A DNA stretch of 32,014 bases, taken from positions 1-32,014 of the forward strand of contig NZ_JAKEIO010000088.1 of assembly GCF_021474405.1 (NCBI RefSeq). Direction: 5' to 3'. Of the stretch, positions 1 through 6,951 are shown one piece after another. The position numbers were made by a program, and so were the translations under genes. This stretch comes from [Streptosporangium] indianense (GTDB lineage: Bacteria; Actinomycetota; Actinomycetes; Streptomycetales; Streptomycetaceae). The stretch's first letter is position 1; every line of letters begins with the position of its first letter. The notes beneath the pieces are model-generated. The model worked only from the letters and a program-made list of their open reading frames with translations, was not told where the DNA came from and did not search any database.

Positions 1-130
1 GGCCGGAATGGGGCCGCCCCGCCGGGGGCCGGCCCCCAACTGGCCCCCCCCCCCCCCCGGCAGGGCCCCCCCCCCCCGGCGGGCTGGTGGACGCAAGTTG
101 GGGGCAGCCCCCGTTCGGGTCGCCTCAATG
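1..130. repeat. C-rich low-complexity DNA with flanking inverted repeat
   Basis: No gene is supported here. The stretch holds a run of 15 C (44-58) and a run of 12 C (66-77), separated by a few bases. An imperfect inverted repeat flanks them: positions 24-41 read GGGGGCCGGCCCCCAACT and 96-112 read AGTTGGGGGCAGCCCCC. Frames crossing it encode only Pro/Gly/Arg-rich junk. It could be an intergenic slippage-prone region or a poorly resolved assembly edge, since it lies at the start of the window. Confidence 0.6.
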
Positions 131-198
131 CAGGCCGGGACACTGGAGCATGTCGTCGGAACCGGCTCGCGACGCCCCGGGACGGGTTCCGTAGGCGG

Positions 199-384
199 TT
201 GACGCAGGAGTCCGGCGAAGAAACGGACGATGACCTGGCGTCGGGACGTCGCGTACGCGTGAATCAGGGCGAGGGCCTGGTGGAGGTGCAGTTCGCGCCC
301 TGGTATCGGCAGGTCGAGGACGAATGGCCGGACCCGGACACCGGCATCGACGACATGTCCGTACACCATCGCGAGGCACTCTGA
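199..384 (+). CDS. hypothetical protein, possibly the C-terminal end of a longer or decayed gene
   Basis: A short acidic frame of about 61 codons whose only local start is TTG. The middle (VEVQFAPWYRQVEDEWPDPD) looks like real protein rather than a GC-driven shadow frame. No recognised domain is visible. The frame stays open upstream of the TTG, so the true start may be further 5' or lost. Its stop overlaps the next ATG (TGATG at 382-386), a typical translational-coupling arrangement, so the two frames may once have formed a gene pair. I do not recognise the family. Confidence 0.3.
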   Translation: MTQESGEETDDDLASGRRVRVNQGEGLVEVQFAPWYRQVEDEWPDPDTGIDDMSVHHREAL

Positions 385-837
385 TGGATCTCACCGGCCA
401 CTCGACCGACTTCGTCGTGGACGCGTCGTTCCCCGAGGCCATGCGTCGTTTCGTCCGACTCGGCAGACAGCGGTGGCCGGGGATGTTCCTGTACGGGGAA
501 CCCATCCGGGATCCACGCTTCCTCCCAGGAGGACGCGGCAGCCGTCGAAGGGACGGGGCTCCTGCTGTCCGAGTACTTCGCCGTCAGCATCGTCACCCCG
601 GAGGATCCAGGCACGGACCCGTTCTCCAGGAGTGTTGTCAACGACTTCCTGGCGCCTTCGGAGGGCCCTCGACCGCCCGGGTTTGATCTACATCACCCCC
701 GGGGTATTCTCTCCGGCTCGATTGGCGTCGGCCCTGCCCCATATGGCAGACTGTCGGAGTTGCTCGGTCGAGTGTTGATGCTGCGCGCCTCCCGCCGGGG
801 GGACCGGAAGCGAGTCCCACAGTACTCGTCGCCCTAA
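384..837 (+). pseudogene. frameshifted hypothetical gene upstream of the ribosomal cluster
   Basis: The ATG at 384 opens a plausible coding frame (MDLTGHSTDFVVDASFPEAM, then RRFVRLGRQRWPGMFLYGEP) that degrades into Arg-rich junk after about 525. From about 526 protein-like sequence continues in the +1 frame (SQEDAAAVEGTGLLLSEYFA, then VSIVTPEDPGTDPFSRSVVN) and stays open to a TAA at 835-837. This pattern suggests one gene broken by a single-base indel near 515-530. The last part of the second frame (after about 660) is probably non-coding, because a likely rpsJ promoter lies inside it at 683-710. No family recognised. A sequencing error at the shift is the alternative to real decay. Confidence 0.42.
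683..710 (+). promoter_or_regulatory. probable promoter of the S10 (rpsJ) operon
   Basis: TTGATC (683-688) and TATTCT (705-710) are separated by 16 nt, a good match to the Streptomyces housekeeping (HrdB-type) consensus. The same -10 hexamer in a similar CCCCGG context occurs at the rplM promoter (19843-19871). Transcription would start near 717, leaving a leader of about 380 nt before rpsJ. Inferred from sequence only. Confidence 0.5.
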
Positions 838-1098
838 CTGCCACACGGCAGCGCTGGGGCGGACGTACGGGAATCTTTCGGGAAGTGCGGTGCGGCACTG
901 GCCAGGCACCCGGTGGGCCTTCGCCCTCGGCTTGCGGTTCCGGAAGGGCCGTGCGCAATCCCGCAGGGATGTTCGAACAAGGGACATCTGTGTCAGCGAG
1001 AGTGCGACACGCCCGACCGCGTGGGTCGGAGAAACGAAGGCAGCAGAAGGAATCCACCGGGTTCCAGAGCGTAAGAGAGACAGGACTACTGAGTAGCC
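717..1098 (+). promoter_or_regulatory. long 5' leader of rpsJ
   Basis: About 380 nt without a convincing gene between the putative promoter and rpsJ. It contains a perfect 7-bp hairpin, CCCGACC/GGGTCGG (1012-1029) with a GCGT tetraloop, about 70 nt before the start codon, and weaker stems around 960-987 (GATGT/ACATC). In enterobacteria the S10 leader is the target of L4 autoregulation; whether this leader does anything similar is unknown. No Rho-independent terminator or leader peptide is obvious. Confidence 0.35.
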
Positions 1099-1407
1099 AT
1101 GGCGGGACAGAAGATCCGCATCCGGCTCAAGGCCTACGACCACGAGGTCATCGACTCCTCGGCGAAGAAGATCGTCGAGACGGTGACCCGCACTGGTGCG
1201 TCGGTCGCGGGCCCGGTGCCGCTGCCCACTGAGAAGAACGTGTACTGCGTCATCAAGTCGCCGCACAAGTACAAGGACTCGCGCGAGCACTTCGAGATGC
1301 GCACGCACAAGCGCCTGATCGACATCCTCGACCCGACCCCCAAGACCGTTGACTCTCTGATGCGACTCGACCTCCCGGCCGGTGTCGACATCGAGATCAA
1401 GCTCTGA
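1099..1407 (+). CDS. rpsJ: 30S ribosomal protein S10
   Basis: S10 of 102 aa, the usual length, first gene of the S10 operon. The protein sits in the head of the small subunit; in bacteria it also binds NusB in rRNA antitermination complexes. The family signature is clear: MAGQKIRIRLKAYDHEVID at the N terminus, then KNVYCVIKSPHKYKDSREHF and a C-terminal LPAGVDIEIKL. The ATG at 1099 has no strong Shine-Dalgarno (AGGA lies about 14 nt upstream), which is odd for such a highly expressed gene. rplC follows after 17 nt. Confidence 0.98.
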   Translation: MAGQKIRIRLKAYDHEVIDSSAKKIVETVTRTGASVAGPVPLPTEKNVYCVIKSPHKYKDSREHFEMRTHKRLIDILDPTPKTVDSLMRLDLPAGVDIEIKL

Positions 1408-1424
1408 GGCCGGTGATCTGAACG

Positions 1425-2069
1425 ATGGCTAAGCAGATCAAGGGCATCCTGGGCGAGAAGCTCGGCATGACGCAGGTGTGGGACGCGAACAACCGTGTTG
1501 TTCCGGTCACCGTCGTCAAGGCCGGCCCCAACGTCGTCACCCAGGTCCGTACGAACGACGTCGACGGCTACGAGTCCGTCCAGATCGCGTTCGGCGAGAT
1601 CGACCCGCGCAAGGTGAACAAGCCCCTCAAGGGCCACTTCGCCAAGGCCGACGTCACTCCCCGCCGCCACCTCGTCGAGATCCGTACCGCTGACGCCAGC
1701 GAGTACACCCTCGGCCAGGAGATCACCGCCGAGGTGTTCGAGGCCGGCATCAAGGTCGACGTGACCGGCAAGAGCAAGGGCAAGGGCTTCGCCGGTGTCA
1801 TGAAGCGTCACAACTTCAAGGGCCTCGGCGCCGGACACGGCACCCAGCGCAAGCACCGCTCGCCCGGTTCCATCGGTGGCTGCGCCACCCCGGGCCGCGT
1901 GTTCAAGGGCCTCCGCATGGCGGGTCGCATGGGCAACGAGCGTGTCACCACCCAGAACCTGACCGTCCACGCCGTTGACGCGGAGAAGGGTCTGCTGCTC
2001 ATCAAGGGCGCGGTTCCCGGTCCGAACGGCGGCCTCGTCCTGGTCCGCACCGCGGCCAAGGGGGCCTGA
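1425..2069 (+). CDS. rplC: 50S ribosomal protein L3
   Basis: L3 of 214 aa, an early-assembly 23S rRNA binder whose central loop reaches towards the peptidyl transferase centre. The diagnostic block GAGHGTQRKHRSPGSIGG, then ATPGRVFKGLRMAGRMGNER, is intact. In E. coli a Gln in the loop after PGSIG is methylated by PrmB; here the residues after PGSIG are Gly-Cys-Ala, so that target is absent. It follows rpsJ closely and its TGA is separated from the rplD ATG by only 7 nt, so the genes are almost certainly co-transcribed. Confidence 0.98.
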   Translation: MAKQIKGILGEKLGMTQVWDANNRVVPVTVVKAGPNVVTQVRTNDVDGYESVQIAFGEIDPRKVNKPLKGHFAKADVTPRRHLVEIRTADASEYTLGQEITAEVFEAGIKVDVTGKSKGKGFAGVMKRHNFKGLGAGHGTQRKHRSPGSIGGCATPGRVFKGLRMAGRMGNERVTTQNLTVHAVDAEKGLLLIKGAVPGPNGGLVLVRTAAKGA

Positions 2070-2076
2070 GGTACCG

Positions 2077-2733
2077 ATGAGCACTGTTGACATCCTTTCG
2101 CCTGCCGGCGAGAAGACCGGTAGCGTCGAGCTCCCCGCGGAGATCTTCGGCGTGGAGAAGATCAGCATCCCGCTGATCCACCAGGTCGTCGTCGCGCAGA
2201 ACGCCGCTGCCCGTCAGGGCACGCACAAGACCAAGACCCGCGGCGAGGTTCGCGGTGGCGGCAAGAAGCCGTACCGTCAGAAGGGCACCGGTCGCGCCCG
2301 TCAGGGTTCGACCCGCGCGCCGCAGTTCGCCGGTGGTGGCGTCGTGCACGGTCCCGTGCCGCGTGACTACTCGCAGCGGACCCCGAAGAAGATGAAGGCT
2401 GCCGCCCTGCGTCACGCCCTCACCGACCGGGCCCGCCACAACCGCATCCACGTCGTCTCCGGCGTCGTCGAGGGTGAGAACCCGTCGACGAAGGCCGCCA
2501 AGACGCTGTTCGGCAAGATCTCGGAGCGCAAGAACCTGCTCCTGGTCGTCGACCGCGCCGACGAGGCCGCGTGGCTGTCCGCCCGCAACCTGCCCCAGGT
2601 CCACATCCTGGAGCCGGGCCAGCTGAACACGTACGACGTTCTCGTCTCGGACGACGTGGTCTTCACCAAGGCCGCCTTCGAGTCCTTCGTGTCCGGCCCG
2701 AAGGCCAATGACACCGAAGGGAGCGAGGTCTGA
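2077..2733 (+). CDS. rplD: 50S ribosomal protein L4
   Basis: L4/L1e of 218 aa starting at the ATG at 2077 (MSTVDILSPAGEK). The open frame extends further upstream, but that part lies inside rplC in another frame and is not L4-like. The extended loop that lines the nascent-peptide tunnel is visible as GGKKPYRQKGTGRARQGSTR, then APQFAGGGVVHGP. In E. coli L4 also represses its own operon. The TGA overlaps the ATG of rplW (TGATG), which points to translational coupling. Confidence 0.97.
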   Translation: MSTVDILSPAGEKTGSVELPAEIFGVEKISIPLIHQVVVAQNAAARQGTHKTKTRGEVRGGGKKPYRQKGTGRARQGSTRAPQFAGGGVVHGPVPRDYSQRTPKKMKAAALRHALTDRARHNRIHVVSGVVEGENPSTKAAKTLFGKISERKNLLLVVDRADEAAWLSARNLPQVHILEPGQLNTYDVLVSDDVVFTKAAFESFVSGPKANDTEGSEV

Positions 2734-3152
2734 TGGCCATCCGTCACCCCGCAATCGCCTCCAAGGCCGCGAAGAAGGCCAAGGCCGCTCGCGTCGCCAA
2801 GGCGCGCCGCCACGCCGCCGAGGGCAAGAACACCGTCGAGACCCCGCTGAGCAAGTCCTTCACGGACCCCCGTGACGTGCTGCTCAAGCCGGTCGTCTCC
2901 GAGAAGAGCTACGCGCTTCTCGACGAGGGCAAGTACACGTTCATCGTGGACCCGAGCGCCAACAAGACCCAGATCAAGCAGGCCGTCCAGGCGGTCTTCT
3001 CGGTCAAGGTCACCGGGGTCAACACGATCAACCGCCAGGGCAAGCGCAAGCGGACCCGCACCGGCTTCGGCCAGCGCGCGTCCACCAAGCGCGCGATCGT
3101 GACCCTCGCTGAGGGCGACCGTATCGACATCTTCGGCGGTCCGACCGCCTAA
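2733..3152 (+). CDS. rplW: 50S ribosomal protein L23 with N-terminal extension
   Basis: L23 lies beside the tunnel exit and docks trigger factor and SRP. At 139 aa it is about 40 residues longer than E. coli L23 (100 aa). The extra part is a Lys/Ala/Arg-rich N terminus (residues 1-47, e.g. KAAKKAKAARVAKARRHAAE). The conserved core begins at about DPRDVLLKPVVSEKSY and ends RIDIFGGPTA. Such extended L23 proteins are, to my knowledge, typical of Streptomyces. The start codon overlaps the rplD stop; the stop codon sits among short competing hairpins. Confidence 0.97.
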   Translation: MAIRHPAIASKAAKKAKAARVAKARRHAAEGKNTVETPLSKSFTDPRDVLLKPVVSEKSYALLDEGKYTFIVDPSANKTQIKQAVQAVFSVKVTGVNTINRQGKRKRTRTGFGQRASTKRAIVTLAEGDRIDIFGGPTA

Positions 3153-3181
3153 GGGCGGTCCGGATCGTCCGATATCGGACG
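3135..3181 (+). promoter_or_regulatory. competing hairpins and palindrome at the rplW-rplB junction
   Basis: GGCGGT (3135-3140) and a second GGCGGT (3154-3159) flank one ACCGCC (3144-3149), so ACCGCC can pair with either. The downstream choice puts the rplW stop codon in a TAAG loop. A perfect 16-bp palindrome, CGTCCGATATCGGACG (3166-3181), follows just before the rplB ribosome-binding region. The structures could modulate rplB translation or mRNA processing; this is inference. Confidence 0.4.
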
Positions 3182-3192
3182 AGGACTGAGAA

Positions 3193-4029
3193 ATGGGAAT
3201 CCGCAAGTACAAGCCGACTACGCCGGGCCGTCGTGGCTCCAGCGTTGCCGACTTCGTCGAGGTCACGCGGTCCACGCCGGAGAAGTCGTTGGTCCGCCCC
3301 CTGCACAGCAAGGGTGGCCGTAACAACTCCGGTCGTGTGACCGTCCGCCACCAGGGTGGTGGCCACAAGCGCGCCTACCGCGTGATCGACTTCCGTCGTC
3401 ACGACAAGGACGGCGTGCCGGCGAAGGTCGCGCACATCGAGTACGACCCCAACCGCACCGCGCGCATCGCGCTCCTGCACTACGCGGACGGCGAGAAGCG
3501 CTACATCCTCGCGCCGCGTGGCCTGAACCAGGGCGACCGCGTCGAGAACGGTCCCGGGGCCGACATCAAGCCGGGCAACAACCTTGCCCTGCGCAACATC
3601 CCGGTCGGTACCACGCTGCACGCCATCGAGCTGCGGCCGGGCGGCGGCGCCAAGTTCGCCCGCTCCGCCGGCGCCTCGGTGCAGCTGCTCGCGAAGGAGG
3701 GCCAGATGGCCCACCTGCGCATGCCGTCCGGTGAGATCCGCCTGGTCGACGTCCGCTGCCGCGCCACCGTCGGCGAGGTCGGCAACGCCGAGCAGAGCAA
3801 CATCAACTGGGGTAAGGCGGGCCGTAAGCGCTGGCTGGGCGTCCGCCCGACCGTGCGTGGTGTGGTCATGAACCCGGTGGACCACCCGCACGGTGGTGGT
3901 GAGGGCCGTACCTCCGGTGGTCGCCACCCGGTGTCCCCGTGGGGCAAGAAGGAAGGCCGTACTCGTTCGCCCAAGAAGGCGTCGAACAAGTACATCGTCC
4001 GCCGCCGCAAGACGAACAAGAAGCGCTAA
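3193..4029 (+). CDS. rplB: 50S ribosomal protein L2
   Basis: L2 of 278 aa, the standard length. It supports 23S rRNA folding, subunit association and the peptidyl transferase region. The N terminus MGIRKYKPTTPGRRGSSVAD and the C-terminal signature MNPVDHPHGGGEGRTSGG are intact, including the His of VDHPHGG (His229 in E. coli), which is important for activity. Its 40-nt 5' gap is larger than others in this block and carries the palindrome at 3166-3181. rpsS follows after 12 nt with a GGACGGG-type ribosome-binding site. Confidence 0.98.
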   Translation: MGIRKYKPTTPGRRGSSVADFVEVTRSTPEKSLVRPLHSKGGRNNSGRVTVRHQGGGHKRAYRVIDFRRHDKDGVPAKVAHIEYDPNRTARIALLHYADGEKRYILAPRGLNQGDRVENGPGADIKPGNNLALRNIPVGTTLHAIELRPGGGAKFARSAGASVQLLAKEGQMAHLRMPSGEIRLVDVRCRATVGEVGNAEQSNINWGKAGRKRWLGVRPTVRGVVMNPVDHPHGGGEGRTSGGRHPVSPWGKKEGRTRSPKKASNKYIVRRRKTNKKR

Positions 4030-4041
4030 GGACGGGTTGAG

Positions 4042-4323
4042 ATGCCTCGTAGCTTGAAGAAGGGGCCCTTCGTCGACGACCACCTGATGAAGAAGGTGGA
4101 CGCCCAGAACGAAGCCGGCACCAAGAACGTCATCAAGACCTGGTCCCGTCGCTCGATGATCGTGCCGGCCATGCTCGGCCACACGCTCGCGGTGCACAAC
4201 GGCAAGACCCACATTCCGGTGTTCGTCACCGAGTCGATGGTCGGCCACAAGCTCGGCGAGTTCTCGCCGACCCGCACCTTCCGGGGTCACGTCAAGGACG
4301 ACCGGAAGTCGAAGCGCCGCTAA
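4042..4323 (+). CDS. rpsS: 30S ribosomal protein S19
   Basis: S19 of 93 aa, full length, a protein of the 30S head that contacts S13 and the A-site finger of the large subunit. Recognised by the start MPRSLKKGPFVDDHLMKKV, the motif TWSRRSMIVPAMLGHTLAVH, and the end TRTFRGHVKDDRKSKRR. It sits between rplB and rplV, as in nearly all bacterial S10 operons. Confidence 0.98.
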   Translation: MPRSLKKGPFVDDHLMKKVDAQNEAGTKNVIKTWSRRSMIVPAMLGHTLAVHNGKTHIPVFVTESMVGHKLGEFSPTRTFRGHVKDDRKSKRR

Positions 4324-4365
4324 GCGCGGGGTGGAATGACCATGACAGACACTGGAAGGACAACC

Positions 4366-4713
4366 ATGGAAGCCAGGGCCCAGGCGCGGTACATCCGCGT
4401 CACGCCCATGAAGGCCCGCCGCGTGGTGGACCTCATCCGTGGCCTCGACGCCACGGAGGCTCAGGCGGTCCTGCGTTTCGCCCCGCAGGCCGCGAGCCAG
4501 CCGGTCGGCAAGGTGCTGGACAGCGCCATCGCCAACGCCGCGCACAACTACGACCACACCGATGTCGACAGCCTCTTCGTCTCCGAGGCCTACGTCGACG
4601 AGGGCCCGACCCTGAAGCGGTTCCGTCCGCGCGCCCAGGGCCGTGCCTACCGGATCCGCAAGCGGACCAGCCACATCACCGTGGTCGTCAGCAGCAAGGA
4701 AGGAACCCGGTAA
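4366..4713 (+). CDS. rplV: 50S ribosomal protein L22
   Basis: L22 of 115 aa, a tunnel-wall protein whose beta-hairpin (FRPRAQGRAYRIRKRTSHIT) meets L4 at the constriction where macrolides bind. An upstream ATG at 4336 is in frame, but the ATG at 4366 gives the family N terminus MEARAQARYIRVTPMKARRV and has GGAAGGA 5-6 nt before it, so I use 4366. The TAA shares its last A with the ATG of rpsC (TAATG), implying coupled translation. Confidence 0.96.
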   Translation: MEARAQARYIRVTPMKARRVVDLIRGLDATEAQAVLRFAPQAASQPVGKVLDSAIANAAHNYDHTDVDSLFVSEAYVDEGPTLKRFRPRAQGRAYRIRKRTSHITVVVSSKEGTR

Positions 4714-5537
4714 TGGGCCAGAAGGTAAACCCGCACGGGTTCCGGCTCGGTGTCACGACCGACTTCAAGTCGCGTTGGTACGCCGACAAGCTGTACAAGG
4801 ACTACGTCAAGGAAGACGTCGCCATCCGTCGGATGATGACGTCCGGCATGGAGCGCGCCGGCATCTCCAAGGTCGAGATCGAGCGCACCCGTGACCGCGT
4901 GCGTGTGGACATCCACACCGCTCGTCCGGGCATCGTCATCGGCCGCCGTGGCGCCGAGGCCGACCGCATCCGCGGTGACCTCGAGAAGCTCACGGGCAAG
5001 CAGGTCCAGCTGAACATCCTCGAGGTCAAGAACCCCGAGACCGACGCTCAGCTGGTTGCCCAGGCCGTTGCCGAGCAGCTCTCCTCCCGCGTCTCCTTCC
5101 GCCGCGCCATGCGTAAGAGCATGCAGTCGGCGATGAAGGCCGGCGCCAAGGGCATCAAGATCCAGTGCGGTGGCCGCCTCGGCGGCGCCGAGATGTCCCG
5201 CTCGGAGTTCTACCGCGAGGGCCGCGTGCCCCTGCACACGCTCCGTGCGAACGTGGACTACGGCTTCTTCGAGGCCAAGACGACCTTCGGCCGCATCGGC
5301 GTGAAGGTCTGGATCTACAAGGGCGACGTCAAGAACATCGCCGAGGTCCGCGCCGAGAACGCCGCTGCCCGTGCGGGTAACCGCCCGGCCCGCGGTGGTG
5401 CCGACCGCCCGGCCCGTGGTGGCCGCGGTGGCGAGCGGCGCGGTCGCAAGCCGCAGCAGGCTGCCGGCGCCGAGGCCCCCAAGGCCGAGGCTCCCGCGTC
5501 CGCCGCTCCGGCTGAGAGCACCGGAACGGAGGCCTGA
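4713..5537 (+). CDS. rpsC: 30S ribosomal protein S3 with Arg/Gly/Ala-rich tail
   Basis: S3 binds the 30S head at the mRNA entry channel and takes part in helicase activity. The type II KH domain is visible around residues 65-105 (IVIGRRGAEADRIRGDLEKL). The conserved C domain ends near residue 215 (VWIYKGDVKN). A disordered tail of about 60 aa follows, with RPARGG twice (GNRPARGGADRPARGG) and then an acidic Ala/Pro/Glu-rich end. At 274 aa the protein is about 40 aa longer than E. coli S3. rplP starts 5 nt after the stop. Confidence 0.97.
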   Translation: MGQKVNPHGFRLGVTTDFKSRWYADKLYKDYVKEDVAIRRMMTSGMERAGISKVEIERTRDRVRVDIHTARPGIVIGRRGAEADRIRGDLEKLTGKQVQLNILEVKNPETDAQLVAQAVAEQLSSRVSFRRAMRKSMQSAMKAGAKGIKIQCGGRLGGAEMSRSEFYREGRVPLHTLRANVDYGFFEAKTTFGRIGVKVWIYKGDVKNIAEVRAENAAARAGNRPARGGADRPARGGRGGERRGRKPQQAAGAEAPKAEAPASAAPAESTGTEA

Positions 5538-5542
5538 CCGTC

Positions 5543-5962
5543 ATGCTGATCCCCCGTAGGGTCAAGCACCGCAAGCAGCACCACCCCAAGCGCAACGGCA
5601 TGTCCAAGGGTGGCACGCAGGTCGCGTTCGGCGAGTACGGCATCCAGGCGCTGACCCCGGCGTACGTGACGAACCGCCAGATCGAGGCCGCCCGTATTGC
5701 CATGACCCGCCACATCAAGCGTGGCGGCAAGGTCTGGATCAACATCTACCCGGACCGCCCCCTCACCAAGAAGCCCGCCGAGACCCGCATGGGTTCCGGT
5801 AAGGGTTCTCCTGAGTGGTGGATCGCCAACGTCAAGCCCGGACGCGTGATGTTCGAGCTGTCGTACCCCAACGAGAAGATCGCGCGCGAGGCCCTGACCC
5901 GTGCGGCTCACAAGCTGCCGATGAAGTGCAAGATCGTCAAGCGCGAGGCAGGTGAAGCGTGA
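5543..5962 (+). CDS. rplP: 50S ribosomal protein L16
   Basis: L16 of 139 aa, needed for late 50S assembly and placed near the A site. It begins MLIPRRVKHRKQHHPKRNGM and contains TRMGSGKGSPEWWIANVKPG, which matches the E. coli loop containing Arg81. The stop codon (TGA at 5960-5962) overlaps both possible starts of rpmC, so the two genes are translationally linked. Confidence 0.98.
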   Translation: MLIPRRVKHRKQHHPKRNGMSKGGTQVAFGEYGIQALTPAYVTNRQIEAARIAMTRHIKRGGKVWINIYPDRPLTKKPAETRMGSGKGSPEWWIANVKPGRVMFELSYPNEKIAREALTRAAHKLPMKCKIVKREAGEA

Positions 5963-6186
5963 TGTCGGCCGGTACCAAGGCGTCCGAGCTGCGCGAGCTG
6001 GGCAACGAGGAGCTTCTCAACAAGCTCCGCGAGGCCAAGGAAGAGCTGTTCAACCTCCGCTTCCAGGCGGCGACGGGCCAGCTCGAGAACCACGGCCGGC
6101 TCAAGGCCGTCCGTAAGGACATCGCGCGGATCTACACCCTGATGCGTGAGCGCGAGCTGGGCATCGAGACGGTGGAGAGCGCCTGA
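5962..6186 (+). CDS. rpmC: 50S ribosomal protein L29
   Basis: L29 of 74 aa, a two-helix protein next to L23 at the tunnel exit. The sequence MSAGTKASELRELGNEELLN, then KLREAKEELFNLRFQAATGQ, is typical. Two adjacent starts are possible: GTG at 5959 and ATG at 5962. I chose the ATG because it gives the 74-residue form I associate with streptomycetes; the GTG would add one Met. The stop overlaps the rpsQ ATG (TGATG). Confidence 0.96.
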   Translation: MSAGTKASELRELGNEELLNKLREAKEELFNLRFQAATGQLENHGRLKAVRKDIARIYTLMRERELGIETVESA

Positions 6187-6473
6187 TGAGCGAGAGCAAC
6201 GTGACTGAAGAGACCAAGACGGACCGCGGTTTCCGCAAGACCCGCGAGGGTCTGGTCGTCAGCGACAAGATGGACAAGACCGTCGTCGTCGCCGTCGAGG
6301 ACCGCGTCAAGCACGCGCTGTACGGCAAGGTCATCCGCCGTACGAGCAAGCTCAAGGCCCACGACGAGCAGAACGCCGCGGGTGTCGGCGACCGCGTCCT
6401 CCTCATGGAGACCCGGCCGCTGTCCGCGACGAAGCGCTGGCGCGTCGTCGAGATCCTCGAGAAGGCCAAGTAA
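6186..6473 (+). CDS. rpsQ: 30S ribosomal protein S17
   Basis: S17 of 95 aa, an OB-fold protein that binds 16S rRNA early in 30S assembly. The core runs from FRKTREGLVVSDKMDKTVVV to MEMTRPLSATKRW-type residues (here LLMETRPLSATKRWRVVEIL). A short acidic N terminus (MSESNVTEETKTD) precedes it. It is the last gene of the tightly packed S10 block; the next 107 nt hold two strong hairpins before rplN. Confidence 0.97.
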   Translation: MSESNVTEETKTDRGFRKTREGLVVSDKMDKTVVVAVEDRVKHALYGKVIRRTSKLKAHDEQNAAGVGDRVLLMETRPLSATKRWRVVEILEKAK

Positions 6474-6478
6474 TCCCT

Positions 6479-6551
6479 CCTAGGGGGACCCCCTAGGCAT
6501 CGTTCCGCCAGGCTCGGGGCGGGATCGCGCCTGCAAGCGCGAGCCCGCCCC
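6479..6551 (+). promoter_or_regulatory. two strong hairpins between rpsQ and rplN
   Basis: Just after the rpsQ stop is a near-perfect palindrome, CCTAGGGGGACCCCCTAGG (6479-6497). A larger hairpin follows: GGGGCGGG (6516-6523) pairs with CCCGCCCC (6544-6551), and the inner TCGCGC (6525-6530) pairs with GCGCGA (6537-6542) across a CTGCAA loop. There is no T-run. They could act as a partial terminator, attenuator or RNA-processing site separating the S10 and spc segments. Confidence 0.6.
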
Positions 6552-6580
6552 GGGAACCGGCAGACAATCAGGAGATAGAC

Positions 6581-6949
6581 GTGATCCAGCAGGAGTCGCG
6601 ACTGCGTGTCGCCGACAACACTGGTGCGAAGGAGATCCTTTGCATCCGTGTGCTCGGCGGCTCCGGTCGCCGCTACGCGGGTATCGGTGACGTCATCGTC
6701 GCCACCGTCAAGGACGCGATCCCCGGTGGCAACGTGAAGAAGGGTGACGTCGTCAAGGCGGTCATCGTTCGCACCGTCAAGGAGCGCCGCCGTCCGGACG
6801 GCTCGTACATCCGCTTCGACGAGAACGCCGCTGTCATTCTCAAGAACGACGGCGACCCTCGTGGCACCCGTATCTTCGGCCCGGTGGGCCGTGAGCTGCG
6901 CGAGAAGAAGTTCATGAAGATCATCTCCCTCGCGCCGGAGGTGCTGTGA
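6581..6949 (+). CDS. rplN: 50S ribosomal protein L14
   Basis: L14 of 122 aa, the exact family length, starting with GTG (MIQQESRLRVADNTGAKEIL) after an AGGAGA ribosome-binding site. It forms part of intersubunit bridges with 16S rRNA and binds the RsfS silencing factor. The signature IGDVIVATVKDAIPGG and the end FMKIISLAPEVL are intact. It is the first gene of the spc segment and is preceded by paired hairpins. rplX begins at the stop codon. Confidence 0.98.
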   Translation: MIQQESRLRVADNTGAKEILCIRVLGGSGRRYAGIGDVIVATVKDAIPGGNVKKGDVVKAVIVRTVKERRRPDGSYIRFDENAAVILKNDGDPRGTRIFGPVGRELREKKFMKIISLAPEVL

Positions 6950-6951
6950 GC

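Noticed and set aside
1..840. Mobile element or integration site upstream of rpsJ
   Set aside because: No transposase, integrase, terminal repeats with target duplication, or tRNA gene were seen; the inverted repeat at 24-112 alone is not enough.
3028..4674. Minus-strand open frame of 548 codons opposite rplB-rpsS-rplV
   Set aside because: Shadow frame over three unmistakable ribosomal protein genes.
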